From Argentina anserina (Eukaryota > Streptophyta > Magnoliopsida > Rosales > Rosaceae): 64,000 nucleotides of DNA. Location of the stretch: positions 9,982,001-10,046,000 of the forward strand of contig NC_065876.1 in the NCBI RefSeq assembly GCF_933775445.1, in the 5' to 3' direction. Positions within the stretch are counted from its first letter, which is position 1, and each line of letters begins with the position of its first letter. Positions 1-10,953 of this stretch are shown here, piece after piece. Made by a program: the position numbers and the translations under genes. Below the pieces are notes generated by a model that worked only from the letters and a program-made list of their open reading frames with translations, was not told the origin of the DNA and did no database searches.

Positions 1-2014
1 ATGAGCCAATGACGCATCATAAGTATATTCAGCAAACCTAGAAGGACGATGAGTCTTCAATGGTGTTGTCAATGGTGTGACTTCTACCACTGACACTGTA
101 GGGAAGGGATCAATATCGACCCAAGCTGCGGCTCTTTCAGTGTCCACCCCAAGCATTCCTTTGTTAATCCAAGTCTGCAACTGATCCTTGAGCTTAACAC
201 AATCAGCTGTGTGGTGATTGAACAAGTTATGAAACTTGCAATACTTCTTCCCTTCGATCTGCACTGCGGTAGGCGTCGCAGTGTCATGCTTCACTCTTCC
301 ACTCGCGAACAAGTCATCCAGAATTTCTGGAGCCTTGTGAGCGTTGTAGGTGTACGAGTCATACTCGGGCTTGGTGAATGCTGCTGTAGAGATCTTGACA
401 GGATCCCTGGACATCTTCAAAGCCTTAGACTTCAATGCCTGTCTTCTAGGTATCTCTACGGCAGCTACTTCATCATCTACTTCCTCGACCCACTGCTCTT
501 CATATGGATACGGTGTGTAGAAAGGATCTACATGCGAGTAGATAGTAGAAACCCTCTTAGTCCCGGATGAAACTGCATATCGTGGTTTCAACGTTCCAAG
601 GTGATAAGATACATGTGAACCTTTCGGAACTGTGGCACTGTCCTCCATCTCCCTGAGGAACACTTGGTAAGAACCTACCTTGTTCATTAAGTCTGCCATA
701 CTAGAAAAGTAGGCATCATGATGTTTGGCCCGCTGACGGGTCTCCAAACCCTTTATGGTGACACAAATAGCATCTTGTTCCGCGAGCGGCGTTCTGCACT
801 TTGCTTGCTGAACCTTGAACCTCTTTAGGAACTCTACTGCCGACTCTATTGGCTGTTGATACATGGAAGTCAAAGATGACAAATCCACTTCAGGCTCAAC
901 ACTCCCAAAAGTCGTTTTAAACATCGTTTCGAGCATGGACCAATCCGAAATAAACCTTGGCGCTAACTTGGAGAACCAAGACAACGCCGGCCCTGACAGA
1001 GATGAACCAAAATTCCTCATCTTGAAGACTGAATCAGACGCGTATGGCCCACAATCGCTGTGGAAACGGGATATATGCACAGCTGCATTTCGGAACCCTC
1101 TCCTGAGAATGTCTGAAACTTGATTGGTCGATAACCTGATGGCCAAGGGCATGCTGCCACCCATTCCGGGAACGGACTTGTATATGATATGTTCGCGGCA
1201 GCATGGCCATGAATGGTCCTCACGCTTTCCTGGATCATCTTCTGAACTTGCTCCTTGGTAAGGCTCTGACCTTCCTCTACGTCTTGCTCAGACTCTTCCT
1301 GACGCTCTTGTCTTCCGCTTGGTTGGAGAAGTGCCAACGCCTTTTGTAAAGTTTCAACCTCGGGCGAGTTCGACCGTCTGGAACCTCCGAGCATGAACTT
1401 CCCTTTCTTAGCCTTTACCTTCTTCCTCCTTGTAAGTCTGACAAGCTCAGTGTCAAATTTGCCAGCCTCATCACCTCTGGCCTCGCCCTCTTCAGCGCGT
1501 TGTTGACACCGTCTCTATCTTTCTTGCTGGACCAAGCCTTTCTGGTGGCAATAGGCTCGTCATGGTTCTGGCTTTCGTAAAGCCCAGCGACAGTCCGTTG
1601 GATTCCCAACGCTTCTTCGATTTGCTTAAATCGCTCATCCTGCCGCGCGAACTCCAAGTGAGCGTTCTTCGCGTGTTCATTGACACCCAGAACGAACTTT
1701 TTCATCCTGTCGTTGGTCTCAGCCAGATGCTGACCCTGTGCCGACTGTAATTGTGACACATTATCCAACGTTCTTTAAACTGCAGTCATTCTATTGCCGA
1801 AGGATTCCTCCAACGACTTGACTACCGTCGTCAACTCTTTAAAATCTAGTTGCATGTCTTCCGATGTCGCCATCACTCCAAACTTCAGTAATGTCTCGAC
1901 CGCTGTTAAACCTCTACAAGCCGCTATGTTATGAGGGACACACTGCGAATGCTTTGGTTTCGAACAAGAAGGAAATCCTCGCGAGTAAGGATTCCGGCTT
2001 GCTATCTTTGACAC
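1..2014 (-). pseudogene. Ty3/gypsy gag remnant (runs off left edge)
   Basis: Gag polyprotein remnant, structural protein of an LTR retrotransposon. Reading leftward: an N-terminal stretch starting near 2014, a hydrophilic segment (1768-1415), a segment with GYRPIKFQTFSGEG (1394-1107), then after a frameshift near 1107 an open frame to the window edge. That last frame has the plant gag signature HISRFHSDCGPYA, GPALSWFSKLAP and a late YCKFHNLFNHHTADC block. At least three frame breaks (about 1770, 1410, 1107) make it non-functional. It lies just inside a primer-binding site and LTR on its right, as expected for gag. Lineage within Ty3 is not certain. Pol would lie beyond the left edge. Confidence 0.75.
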
Positions 2015-2020
2015 TGTCCC

Positions 2021-2033
2021 ACTAGGCGTGCCA
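2021..2033 (-). other. Primer-binding site of the left Ty3 element
   Basis: Minus strand reads TGGCACGCC, complementary to a tRNA 3' end terminating in GGCGTGCCA, followed by TAGTGGGACA. It starts 2 nt inside the LTR end CGAACA, the standard spacing. It is not the initiator-Met type used by the other elements in the window. Confidence 0.7.
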
Positions 2034-2035
2034 AA

Positions 2036-2868
2036 TGTTCGAGCTGGGAAAACGGATCCTCCTCAGAGAACAATCAACAAGCCCCGGTGCCAAACCTTAG
2101 ATGGTTCAGCCCTTCGTTCTCTGTTGTTGCTGGCGTGCCAGTACATTTGAGTTAGGTGTAACTGTTGCTTTGTTTGACAATGATCGCGCTCCACGTACTG
2201 TCTTCCTCTCAGACGATTGCTCCGCAGTTGCTGATAAACCGTTGAAGTTCGAATGACCTATACACAACCGGAGTTGCTAGGTACCTTTCACTCCACCTCA
2301 AGTAGATGTCTGATATTACTTTTGACCGCTTGGGGAAAAGCAGAGCTTATACTCTGTCGTTAATAGCAGCACTCTCTCGCGAATGGAATTTGCTGACTAG
2401 TGCATGCTTTGGGTTTGCTAGAAGCTAGGCTAGCGACTCGATGGACTTGACTCGAATTGCCGAAGTTAATCGAACTTGTTGCTACATGCAGCGCGAGGCG
2501 TGCATCTGGGTAGCTCCGCTCCGATGGGAGACTTGGTTGCCGAACCTAATCGGACTTTTACTCCGTTGGGAGATTTTGACTATGCGGTTGCGCGATAATT
2601 TATTTGACGTTGCGTGTATTATTCTGTGCCTTCGACCCTCCTTATATAGAGAACACAAATTGTTCTTTCTTGCGAATCAAGTCCTAAGAACCTCCTAGTT
2701 GTTTTAGATTCACCTTCCTTAATCAACTCAGATTCTATACGGCGATAGTCCCCTAAATCTATTCCAACACGGCAGGTAATCTTGCTTTGTGATATACTTT
2801 CCCCAAATATCCGGTCCACGAGCCTAAGTAGTCTAGATAATACCGGAGTATTATTTTAGGCCCAAACA
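2036..2868 (-). repeat. 5' LTR of the left Ty3 element
   Basis: On the minus strand the LTR would begin TGTTTGGGCC at 2868 and end CTCGAACA at 2036, giving short inverted termini TGTTYG/CGAACA. The inner boundary is fixed by the primer-binding site. The outer boundary is less certain: TGTTGGAATAG at 2769 is an alternative start. The 3' LTR lies outside the window, so no target-site duplication can be checked. It contains a TATA box about 220 bp from the proposed start. Confidence 0.65.
2641..2648 (-). promoter_or_regulatory. TATA box in the left Ty3 LTR
   Basis: Minus strand TATATAAG followed by GAGGG, inside the LTR at a usual U3/R distance. Probable promoter of the element; inferred from motif and position only. 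Confidence 0.5.
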
Positions 2869-4739
2869 GTTAGATAGTTTTTTTTCTGGATGGTTTAAAA
2901 GGCGGATCCGTATCCAATCCAATTTTAACCGGATTAGATCAGTTTTCTTATTTTTTTTTTCAACCCAAATATTTCGAATTGATTATCCAATTAAGAAAAT
3001 TTGAATGGATCGGATCGATTTTCACCCAACCCTAATTGTTCATCACTGTGATGGCGATTTATTTTTACATAACTCTTATAATTAACAAACTATTCTAAGA
3101 AGTTCTTCCAAGGTTACAAAAAACTGTCGCTACCTCGGCCTTGCAAGTTGCTCTCACGGTTTAGATGGCGTTCTGTCCATATATATTACTCCAAAATAGG
3201 GGTGGCACTTCCGAACTAGAAAACCAAGAACTGAAAATAATTGAATTAAAGAGGAAACCGAACAAAAACAAAAGACTGAAAAACCGAGACTGGTTCAGTT
3301 CGGTTTTGGTTCATGACCGGAACTGAACCGAGGGTATGTAAACGACATCGTTGACTCTCAGTTCTCTTGGACACTCAAACTCTCAGTTCCGCCGAGAGAT
3401 TGAGAGACGACTCAAACTCTAGGAGGACCTCGCCTTTCATCGATGCCGCCTCCTCCTGCTACACGCCACCAGACTTCAGAGTCTCTCCAGTCTCAACCGC
3501 ATCTCACCCTCGCAGGAGCCACAGCCCCAAAAAGCAAATTAGCAATAGTTTTTGTAAGTTAGCGGTCTCAGCCCTCTCTTGCGATTCTCATATTCATTAT
3601 ATCATTGATGATTAATGTCGAGACTCAAACGTTGCTAATAGATCACAAAACCCAACTCCCCATGATAGATTAGTCGGAGCCACTCTGACGTTTATTACGA
3701 GATTCTCGCTGTCAAACTCGATCCCAGTCTGGATGTTCTCGCCGCTCCGTATCAGAACTAGAACGAAGTCGCCGCTGGAGTTGTAGTACTCGACTGTGGT
3801 TGCCGTCGGGGTCGTTGAACTTGGGGTTACGACAGGTGTCGAACACGACGGCGAGTAGCAGCGTGACGACATGGACGATGTCGTTGGAGAAGAGGCCGAA
3901 CACCTGGTGGACGAGGGCATTCGGGGGGAGAGGTGGAGTTGGAGAGGAAGAAGCAAAGGCGGAAATTGGGTCTCATAGTGGTGTGGAAGAAGCGACCAAG
4001 GGAGTATTGGACAGAGACATTTGTGAGATGGATGGCAATGCTGTTGAGCTGGGCATCGTTGATGAGAGCTAAGTCGGTGGCGTTGGTGATGTTGGAGAAG
4101 GAGTTGAAGAGGAAGACGAGGGTGAGAGCGGGAGAGAGGAGGTGGAAAAGGAGGAGAGGCAAAGGCCTTATTAGATACTGCATAATCATGGAGGGAATGA
4201 TTCTTATGTTTGCGACCTTTTCATTTTTTTTTTTGCAAAAAAAAAAACTCAAAACCGAACTGTTTGGACCAAATTCCACCCATACTCCAGATTACCCTGA
4301 GGACGTTGAATGATATATACAAACATACAGTAGTTTGATTAATTAAAATAGTTCAATATTTCCTTGTTAGAATCAATTCTCTAGGGCGCAACTGAGAATT
4401 TGATCGATGAAAGTCATACTCAGCTGGCCACTTAAACAATTGCATGAAACAAAATAATTAATCTTGCTTTCTTAGGCATACTGTTTAGAAGACGTTCATA
4501 GTAAAAGAAAGTAAGAGAGAAACAGAGAGCTCGATCATCAACCTCTACATGATCATACAGCTCTAAAGACAAGATAGTGAAAAATATTCATAAACAAAAT
4601 ACAACTTGAAATATTCATTAACAGCCCCAGAAAGGTACATATAGTGCGCAAATTAAAGATTGAGATGCATGTCTTCAAAGACCATCTACTTTACTAACCT
4701 AGCTAGCTAGATATGTTAACTTTATGTTAACACCACTGA
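2869..4739. other. Intergenic, no recognisable gene
   Basis: AT-rich flank, then short overlapping frames on both strands. The longest minus-strand reading (4279-3827) has a hydrophobic segment with LLLFHLLSPALTLVFLF and NSFSNITNATD, then switches frame toward 3720. It could be a decayed membrane-protein gene, but I recognise no family. The plus-strand frame at 3367-3615 is Ser/Arg-rich and looks fortuitous. 4300-4739 holds nothing I can support. Confidence 0.4.
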
Positions 4740-4744
4740 AGTAG

Positions 4745-5452
4745 TGATAGGGTCAGTCCCTCCTTAATGGAGGTGAGAAAATTATGTGATGTTCACATGA
4801 GTAAATCAAGCACATCTATTGCTTTGGTGATCCATTAATTTATGGAGCTGATTTTATTGAAATTAAAGCAGCCTTTGTTGAAACTTGGAGTAGCCTTTGT
4901 TGAAACTTGGAGCAGCCTTTGTTGAAGGTAAGAAATAAAGTTACAACCTTAGAGTGGTAGGTGGCTGATGTGCTTGACAAAGAAAGAAGAATGCATTGAT
5001 GAGCATGCCAACATTGAGCATGAATCAAGGAAGAAGATTGACTTTGCTTCCATGCATGTTACATGCAAATGCATGAATTGCACAAAGATGTTTGCCTATG
5101 TAAAGGCATGAGAAGTGGTGTAATAAACAGAGAAGAACAATTAAGGAGATATCATCTTGTGTGTGATCAAGAGTGAGAGATAGAAAGAAAACTCCAAATA
5201 TAGAGTTTTGTGTGTGTAGCAAAATAAAGTGTGTGAGAGTGTATCCTTTGAAGTGTGAGTCTTGAAGTAGTGTTTTTCTCAGTATAACCTTTATTCATAT
5301 AGTGGAGGTTATTTATTGTTTCTACCCGTGGACGTAGGTATTTTGCCTAACTACGTTAAATCCCGGAGTTCTCTATCATTTTGATTTTACGCTTGTGGTT
5401 GTGAGTTATTTTGATTTCCATTCTACATTTCATTCTTCCGCATTCTCCAACA
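4745..5452 (+). repeat. 5' LTR of the copia element (708 bp)
   Basis: Starts TGATAGGGTC and ends CCAACA, directly before the primer site. It is longer than the 3' LTR chiefly because of a tandem triplication at 4860-4924. The promoter position reads TATGTAAAG (5097-5105), where the 3' LTR has TATATAAAG, so its TATA box looks mutated. Confidence 0.9.
4860..4924 (+). repeat. Three 21-22 bp tandem units in the copia 5' LTR
   Basis: Units end in GCCTTTGTTG and begin at 4860, 4881 and 4903. The matching place in the 3' LTR (near 9595-9620) has one unit. This is a post-insertion or reverse-transcription slippage difference between the two LTRs. Confidence 0.85.
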
Positions 5453-5453
5453 G

Positions 5454-5465
5454 TGGTATCAGAGC
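5454..5465 (+). other. Primer-binding site (initiator-Met tRNA), copia
   Basis: TGGTATCAGAGC, one base after the LTR end; the classic plant initiator-Met tRNA complement. Confidence 0.93.
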
Positions 5466-5492
5466 TCCTGGTTTTGATTGGGAGCTACTAGA

Positions 5493-6379
5493 ATGGAAGC
5501 ATCATGGAGTACCGTGATCAGACTCAACCACTCCAACTGGATTACGTGGAAGCCGAGAATTGAGGATATTCTCTATTGTAAAGATTTGTATGAGCCGATC
5601 GAGGGAGACGATGCCAAGTCAAGTGAGATTTCACCAGCAATTTGGACGAAGATGAACCACAAAGGCATCGGTCTTATTCGTGAATGGGTAGACGATAGTG
5701 TGTTTCACCATGTTGCCAATGAAACCAGCGCGCATGAGCTTTGGTTGAAGCTGGAGTCCTTATTTGAGGAAAAGACTACTGCAAGAAAGCTTTTCTCATT
5801 AAAGAGCTCGTTAACATGAAGTATCGGGGAGACGTTCGAGTGAGCGAGCACCTTAACAACTTCCAAAGTGTACTCAATCAATTAGCCACGATGAGCATGA
5901 AAATTGATGATGAGTTACAAGCGTTGATGCTGCTCGGGTCATTACTAGATAGCTAGGAGACATTTTTTGTTACTGTAAGTAACTCTGCTCATAATGGTGT
6001 ATAATCTATGGAAAATATTAAAGATAATATGTTGAACGAAGAAACAAGAATGAGTTCTTCATCAAGTTCAGAAAATGGTCAATTCTTCGTTTCAGATAGG
6101 AGAGGAAGGAGCAAGAGTAAAAGACCGAGAGGTCATGAAAGGAGTATGATCAAATCCAGAACAAGGTCCAATGGAAAGTGTCATCATTGTGGTCTTCCAG
6201 GCCACATGAAAAAAAATTCTAACAAATTGAAGCGGGAATTTAAAGAAGCGAGAGAAGACACTACTCCTCAACAAAAGGAGGACATAAACAATGTTGTTGT
6301 TGCGGTGTCTCATGATGAATGTGAGTTCTTGTCACTTGGAGGTGAATGTCTACCCTCCTGGAGTTCAATGGATATTTGA
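5493..6379 (+). pseudogene. copia gag (broken)
   Basis: Gag capsid/nucleocapsid. The ATG at 5493 is preferred over the upstream in-frame TTG. The N-terminus has the copia signature LNHSNWITWKPRIEDIL. The frame breaks near 5815 and continues as MKYRGDVRVSEHLNNF, with stops near 5955 and 6003. The CCHC zinc knuckle CHHCGLPGHMKKNSNK is present, but its last Cys is replaced by Ser, which should weaken RNA binding. The frame breaks again near 6350 before the protease. Confidence 0.85.
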
Positions 6380-9300
6380 TTCCGGAGCCTCATTTCATGC
6401 CACCTCTCACGTAGAGTTCTTCACTACGTACAAAGCAGGTGACTTTGGTAAAGTGAAGATGAGCAATGACAGCTACTCCAATATTGCTGTGATTAGAGAT
6501 ATTTGCTTGGAGACAGATGTGGGCTGTTAGTTATTGTTGAAAGATGTGAGACATATTCCTGGTCTATGTCTCAATCTTATGTCAACGGGTGTACTTGATC
6601 GACAAGGCTTTCATCATCATGGTGATGATGGAAAGTGGAAGCTTACCAAGGGATCTCTTATAGTTGTCAGAGGAAAAATGTGTTGCACACTCTACAAGAC
6701 TTATGGAAATATATGCAAGAGTGAGCTGAATGCAATCGAGGAATCTTCTCCAAGTTTGTTGCATAGACGTCTTGGCCACATGAGTGAGAAAAGACTACAG
6801 TTGTTGGCAAATAAATCGCTAATTCATGTTGCCAAAGATAACTCACTAGATTTTTGTGATTATTGTTTATTTGGCAAGCATAAGAAAATTAGTTTTTCAA
6901 AGATTTTCACTAGGAAAGAAATATTCTAGATCTTGTACATTCAGATGTGTGTGGCCCGATGCTAAAAGAATCATTAGGTATGTATAAGTATTTTGTTACT
7001 TATATCGATTATGCTTCACGAAAGATTTGGGTTTATTTGTTGAAATCCAAAGTCTAGGTGTTCCAGACATTACAATTTTCCACGCTATGGTGGAAAGGGA
7101 GACTGGAAGAAAATTGAAGTGTGTTCGTAGTGATAATGGCAGAGAGTACATATCGCACGAATTTAGAGATTATTGTGCAAAGCATAACATCAGACATGAC
7201 AAGACAGTTCCTAGCACCCCTCAACATAATGGCGTAGCAGAGCGGATGAACCGTACTATTATGGAGAAAGTCAGATGCATTTTAAAGATGGCCAAATTGT
7301 CAAAAGAATTTTGGGGAGAAGCTGTGAAGACTGCGTGCTACCTGATCAACAGAGCACCGTGTGTACCTTTGGAATTTAAGACTCCAAATGAAGTCTGGAT
7401 CGGGAAAGATGCATCATACTCACATTTGAAAGTATTTGGATGTAAAGCATTCACACTTGTGTCCAAGGAGTAGAGGAAAAAGCTGGATGACAAGGCGACA
7501 TTGTGCTTATTTGTCGGCTATGGTGAAGAAGAGTTTGGCTACCAGTTGTGAATCTAAAGACGAAGAAATTCATAAAAGCAAAGATGTGGTGTTCCATGAA
7601 GACCAATCTATTGCAGATTTCGACAAAGAGGTACTACTAAATGCAACAAGTGATAGTCGCATTTATGATTCACCATTGCAGCAAGAATCCAACGTTGGGC
7701 TGCAATGTGATAGAGTTGAAAATGTATCTGACACGGGAAATGCTGAAGTCGAAGATGAAGGGGAGCTTGATCAGGGGGAGCAGCATGTGAATAATCAAAT
7801 AGATGTTCGTAGAAGCACCATGAGGCAAATTCCATCCACCAAGTATCCATCATCTCAATATATTTTGGTGAGTAATGATGGAGATGATCCTTATGCAAAT
7901 TACATCCTTTTGACCAGTGACGGAGAGCTTGAAAGTTACAGGGAAGCAAAGATTCATTAAGACCATGACAAATGGTGACTAGCCATGGAGCCTGAGATGA
8001 AGTATTTACTAAAGAACGACACCTATGAGTTGGTAAAGTTTCCTAAAGGCCGAAAAACACTCAAGAACAAGTGGGTGTTCAAGTTGAAGTGAGATGAGAA
8101 TGAGAAACAAACAAAGTTCAAGGCTCGCTTAGTTGTCAAAGGATTCGGCCAAAAAGAAGGAATTGATTTTGATGAGATTTTCTCACCTGTTGTCAAGATG
8201 ACTTCGATTAGAGTCATTTTGGGCATGGCTACAAGCATGGATCTAGAGGTGGAGCAGATGGACGTGAAAACTGCATTTCTTCATGGTGATTTAGATGAAG
8301 AAATATATATGGAGCAACCAGAAGGCTTCGAAGACAATAGAAAGGAGCATATGGTTTGCAAGTTGAAGAAAAGCTTGTACAGATTGAAGCAAGCACCAAG
8401 GCAATGGTACAAGAAGTTTGACTCTTTCATGGTGAGTCATGGGTGCAATAGAACAACAGCAAATTCATGTGTTTATATTCAACAACCCGTTGGAGGTAAT
8501 TTTATCATCTTACTACTTTATGTAGATGATATGTTAATTGTTCGTGGGAATAAGGCAGATTTGTCAAATTCCTTTGATATGAAGGGTTTTGGACCAGCCA
8601 ATCAGATTTTGGGCATGGACATTGCCATTGATCGTGGGAATAAGAAATTGTGGTTATCACAAGAAATGTACATCGAGAAGGTACTAGAGCGTTTCCACAT
8701 GGAGAAAACAAAACTAGTTGCTACTCCACTTGCTAGTCACATTAAGCTCAGCTCAAAGCAGAGTCATACGAGCCAGATTGAGGAGGAAGAAATGGCAACA
8801 GTGCCATATGCCTCAACAGTAGGGAGCTTGATGTACGCGATGGTTTGTACCAGACCAGACATAACACATGCAGTTGGTGTTGTTAGCATATTCTTATCTA
8901 ATCTAGGTAAGGAGTACTGAAATGCTGTCAAGTGGATTTTGAGATACTTGCGGGGAATTTTAAAGATGGGTCTATGCTTTGGAAGTGGCAACTCTGAGCT
9001 AGTTGGCTACATAGATGCAGATATGGCCGGGGATATTGACACGAGAAAGTCCACATCCGGATACCTAACTACATTTTCAGGGGTAGCTGTCTTGTGGCAA
9101 TCAAAGCTACAAAAATGTGTTGCTTTGTCAATTACAGAAGCAGAGTATATTACAGTTACGGAAGCGTGCAAAGATATTTTGTGGTTGAACAACTTCCTAC
9201 ATGAATTTGGTCATACACAACAAGAGTTTGTCTTACATTGTGACAATCAAAGCGGGATTCACTTGAGCAAAAATTCGAGTTTTCACTCGAGGTCGAAGCA

Positions 9301-9469
9301 CATTGATGTGAGGTATCACTGGATACGTGATGTGCTGGAAGCTAAGAAAATGTTGTTGAAAAAAATTCATATAGACAAGAACAGTTCAGATATGATGACG
9401 AAGTGTCTACCGAAGGAGAAGTTTGAGTACTGCGAAAGCGCGTTTGGAATGGCGCATCCCTCCATCTAA
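6351..9469 (+). pseudogene. copia pol: protease, integrase, RT, RNase H (broken)
   Basis: Protease active-site region FDSGASFHAT (about 6375). GAG-pre-integrase zinc site HRRLGHM with CDYCLFGKH (6760-6890). Integrase DDE core at VHSDVCGP (6940), VRSDNGREY (7115) and HNGVAERMNRT (7225). Reverse transcriptase has MDVKTAFLHGDL (8260) and the catalytic YVDDMLIV (8520). RNase H has DADMAGD (9015), ITEAEY (9130) and HCDNQSG (9240), ending at the stop at 9467-9469. Stops and frameshifts occur near 6530, 6927, 7040, 7471, 7550, 7958, 8090 and 8920. No polyprotein can be made. Confidence 0.9.
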
Positions 9470-9474
9470 GTCTC

Positions 9475-9484
9475 GAGGGGGAGA
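9475..9484 (+). other. Polypurine tract, copia
   Basis: GAGGGGGAGA directly before the 3' LTR start; the expected plus-strand priming site. Confidence 0.8.
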
Positions 9485-9485
9485 T

Positions 9486-10148
9486 TGATAAGGTCAGTCC
9501 CTCCTTAATGGAGGTGAGAAAACTATGTGATGTTCCATGAGTAAATCAAGCACACATATTGCTTTGGTAATCCAATAATTGATGGAGCTGATTTTGTTGA
9601 AACTTGGAGCAGGCTTTGTTGAACGTAAGAAACAAAGCTACAACCTTAGGGTGGTAGGTGGTTGATTTGTTTGACAAATAAAGAAGAATGCATTGATGAG
9701 CATGTCAATATTGAGCATGGATCAATGAAGAAGATTGACTTTGTTTCCATGCATGTTACATGGAAATGCATGAATTGCACAAAGATGTTGCCTATATAAA
9801 GGCATGAGAAGTGGTGCAATAAACATAGAAGAACAATAACAGAGAGATCATCTTGTGTGTGATCAAGAGTGACAGAGAGAGAAAAAATTTCAAGTAGAGA
9901 GTTTTGTGTGTGTAGCAAAATAAAGTGTGTATAAGTGTATCCCTTGAAGTGTGAGTCTTGGAGCAATGTTTCTCTCGGTGTAATCATTCTTCGTATAGTA
10001 GAGGTTGTTTATTGTTGTTACCCGTGAATGTAGGCACTTTGTTGAACCACGTTAAATCCCGGTGTTCTCTATCATTTTTATTTTCCGTTTGTGGTTGTGA
10101 GTTATTTTGATTTACATTATATAGTGAATTTTTCCGTATTTCCCAACA
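9486..10148 (+). repeat. 3' LTR of the copia element (663 bp)
   Basis: Starts TGATAAGGTC and ends CCCAACA, then duplication AGTAG. It keeps a good TATA box TATATAAA at 9793-9800. Only 25 bp separate its end from the stop codon of the HyPRP gene on the other strand. Confidence 0.9.
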
Positions 10149-10173
10149 AGTAGTACGTACTTAATTACTACAC

Positions 10174-10838
10174 TTAAAGAGGAGGACATACGAAACCAGG
10201 AGGAGGAGTTATGCTGCAAGTGATCAGAGCTTGAAGAGCAAGAGGAATATAGATGTTTAGGTTCAGCAGCCTAAGCCTTATAATCGTGCAAAGACATATC
10301 GCAGCTTCAAGCTCGAACAACCCTTGAAGGACGGGACAACAAACATTCTCAACTGGATCCCCCAACCCTATACGCACCAAACCACCAAGCACATCTACAC
10401 AAAGCCCTAACTGCAGCGAATCAATAGGACAAGTAGTCGATTTGGCAAGAGGGGGATGACGTTTACCCCTGCCACCTCCACCTCCTCCTCCGCTGCAACC
10501 AGCACAAGGAGGAGATGGAGAAGAGACAAAAGGTGGGTACGAGGGGGAAGGAGGTGGGATTGTCACAGGAGGTTTAGTAATAGGGGGTGGACGAACTTTC
10601 GGATGACCACCACTTCTGCCTCCACCACCACCACCGCCTCCTCCTCCATCGCCTCGCCTCCACCTCCGTTGTGTGGTGGGTGTTTAGGATGGGAAGGACT
10701 TTTGGAATGGCAACGATGTTTAGGTGGTTGTGGTGGATGAGATTGGGTACAAGGCCCACAAGCTTGAATTGGTGGCAACGCAGTTACCATGCAAATCAAA
10801 AAGATGAAGAACGCTGCAGTAGACTTCGAACCCATCAT
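10174..10838 (-). pseudogene. Hybrid proline-rich protein (HyPRP), one frameshift
   Basis: Secreted cell-wall protein of the HyPRP/DC2.15 group: signal peptide, low-complexity linker, C-terminal eight-cysteine (lipid-transfer-like) domain. ATG at 10836-10838 (a second in-frame ATG follows directly); residues 1-27 form a clear signal peptide ending near LPPIQACGP. A His/Pro/Lys-rich stretch and Gly run follow, then the frame is lost around 10650-10675. One base appears to be missing, because the other frame continues with poly-Gly, PPPSPSYPPF and the eight-Cys domain from TTCPIDSLQLGLCVDV through ENVCCPVL, AICLCT to the stop at 10174. Either a real pseudogene or an assembly error in a GGA/GGC-rich run. 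A copia element sits 25 bp past its stop codon. Confidence 0.8.
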
Positions 10839-10945
10839 TTTCTGGTTGCTTTAAGCTCACTACTACCAGCAGATCGAATAGCAGATAGTTATATATTCTT
10901 CGTGGGTTTTGATGAGTATGAATATGCAAATGGATTAATCCTAGA

Positions 10946-10953
10946 TTTATATA
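10946..10953 (-). promoter_or_regulatory. TATA box of the 10.2-kb HyPRP
   Basis: Minus strand TATATAAA, about 108 bp upstream of the ATG, close to the spacing seen at the second HyPRP gene. A second AT-rich candidate lies near 10890. Confidence 0.5.

Larger units (their letters stand above)
4745..10148 (+). mobile_element. Ty1/copia LTR retrotransposon, Tnt1-like, degenerate
   Basis: Complete element: 5' LTR, initiator-Met primer-binding site, gag, protease, integrase, reverse transcriptase, RNase H in the copia order, polypurine tract, 3' LTR. It is bounded by identical AGTAG at 4740-4744 and 10149-10153, a perfect 5-bp target-site duplication. The LTRs differ by substitutions and indels and the coding region has many stops and frameshifts, so it is an old, dead insertion. 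Domain order and the late RNase H motif TEAEY place it near Tork/Tnt1-type elements. Confidence 0.92.

Noticed and set aside
3367..3615. 82-residue Ser/Arg-rich plus-strand frame
   Set aside because: No recognisable domain and not supported by neighbouring signals.
10456..10740. Plus-strand frame rich in Ser/Thr opposite HyPRP-1
   Set aside because: Shadow of the Gly/Pro-rich linker on the other strand.
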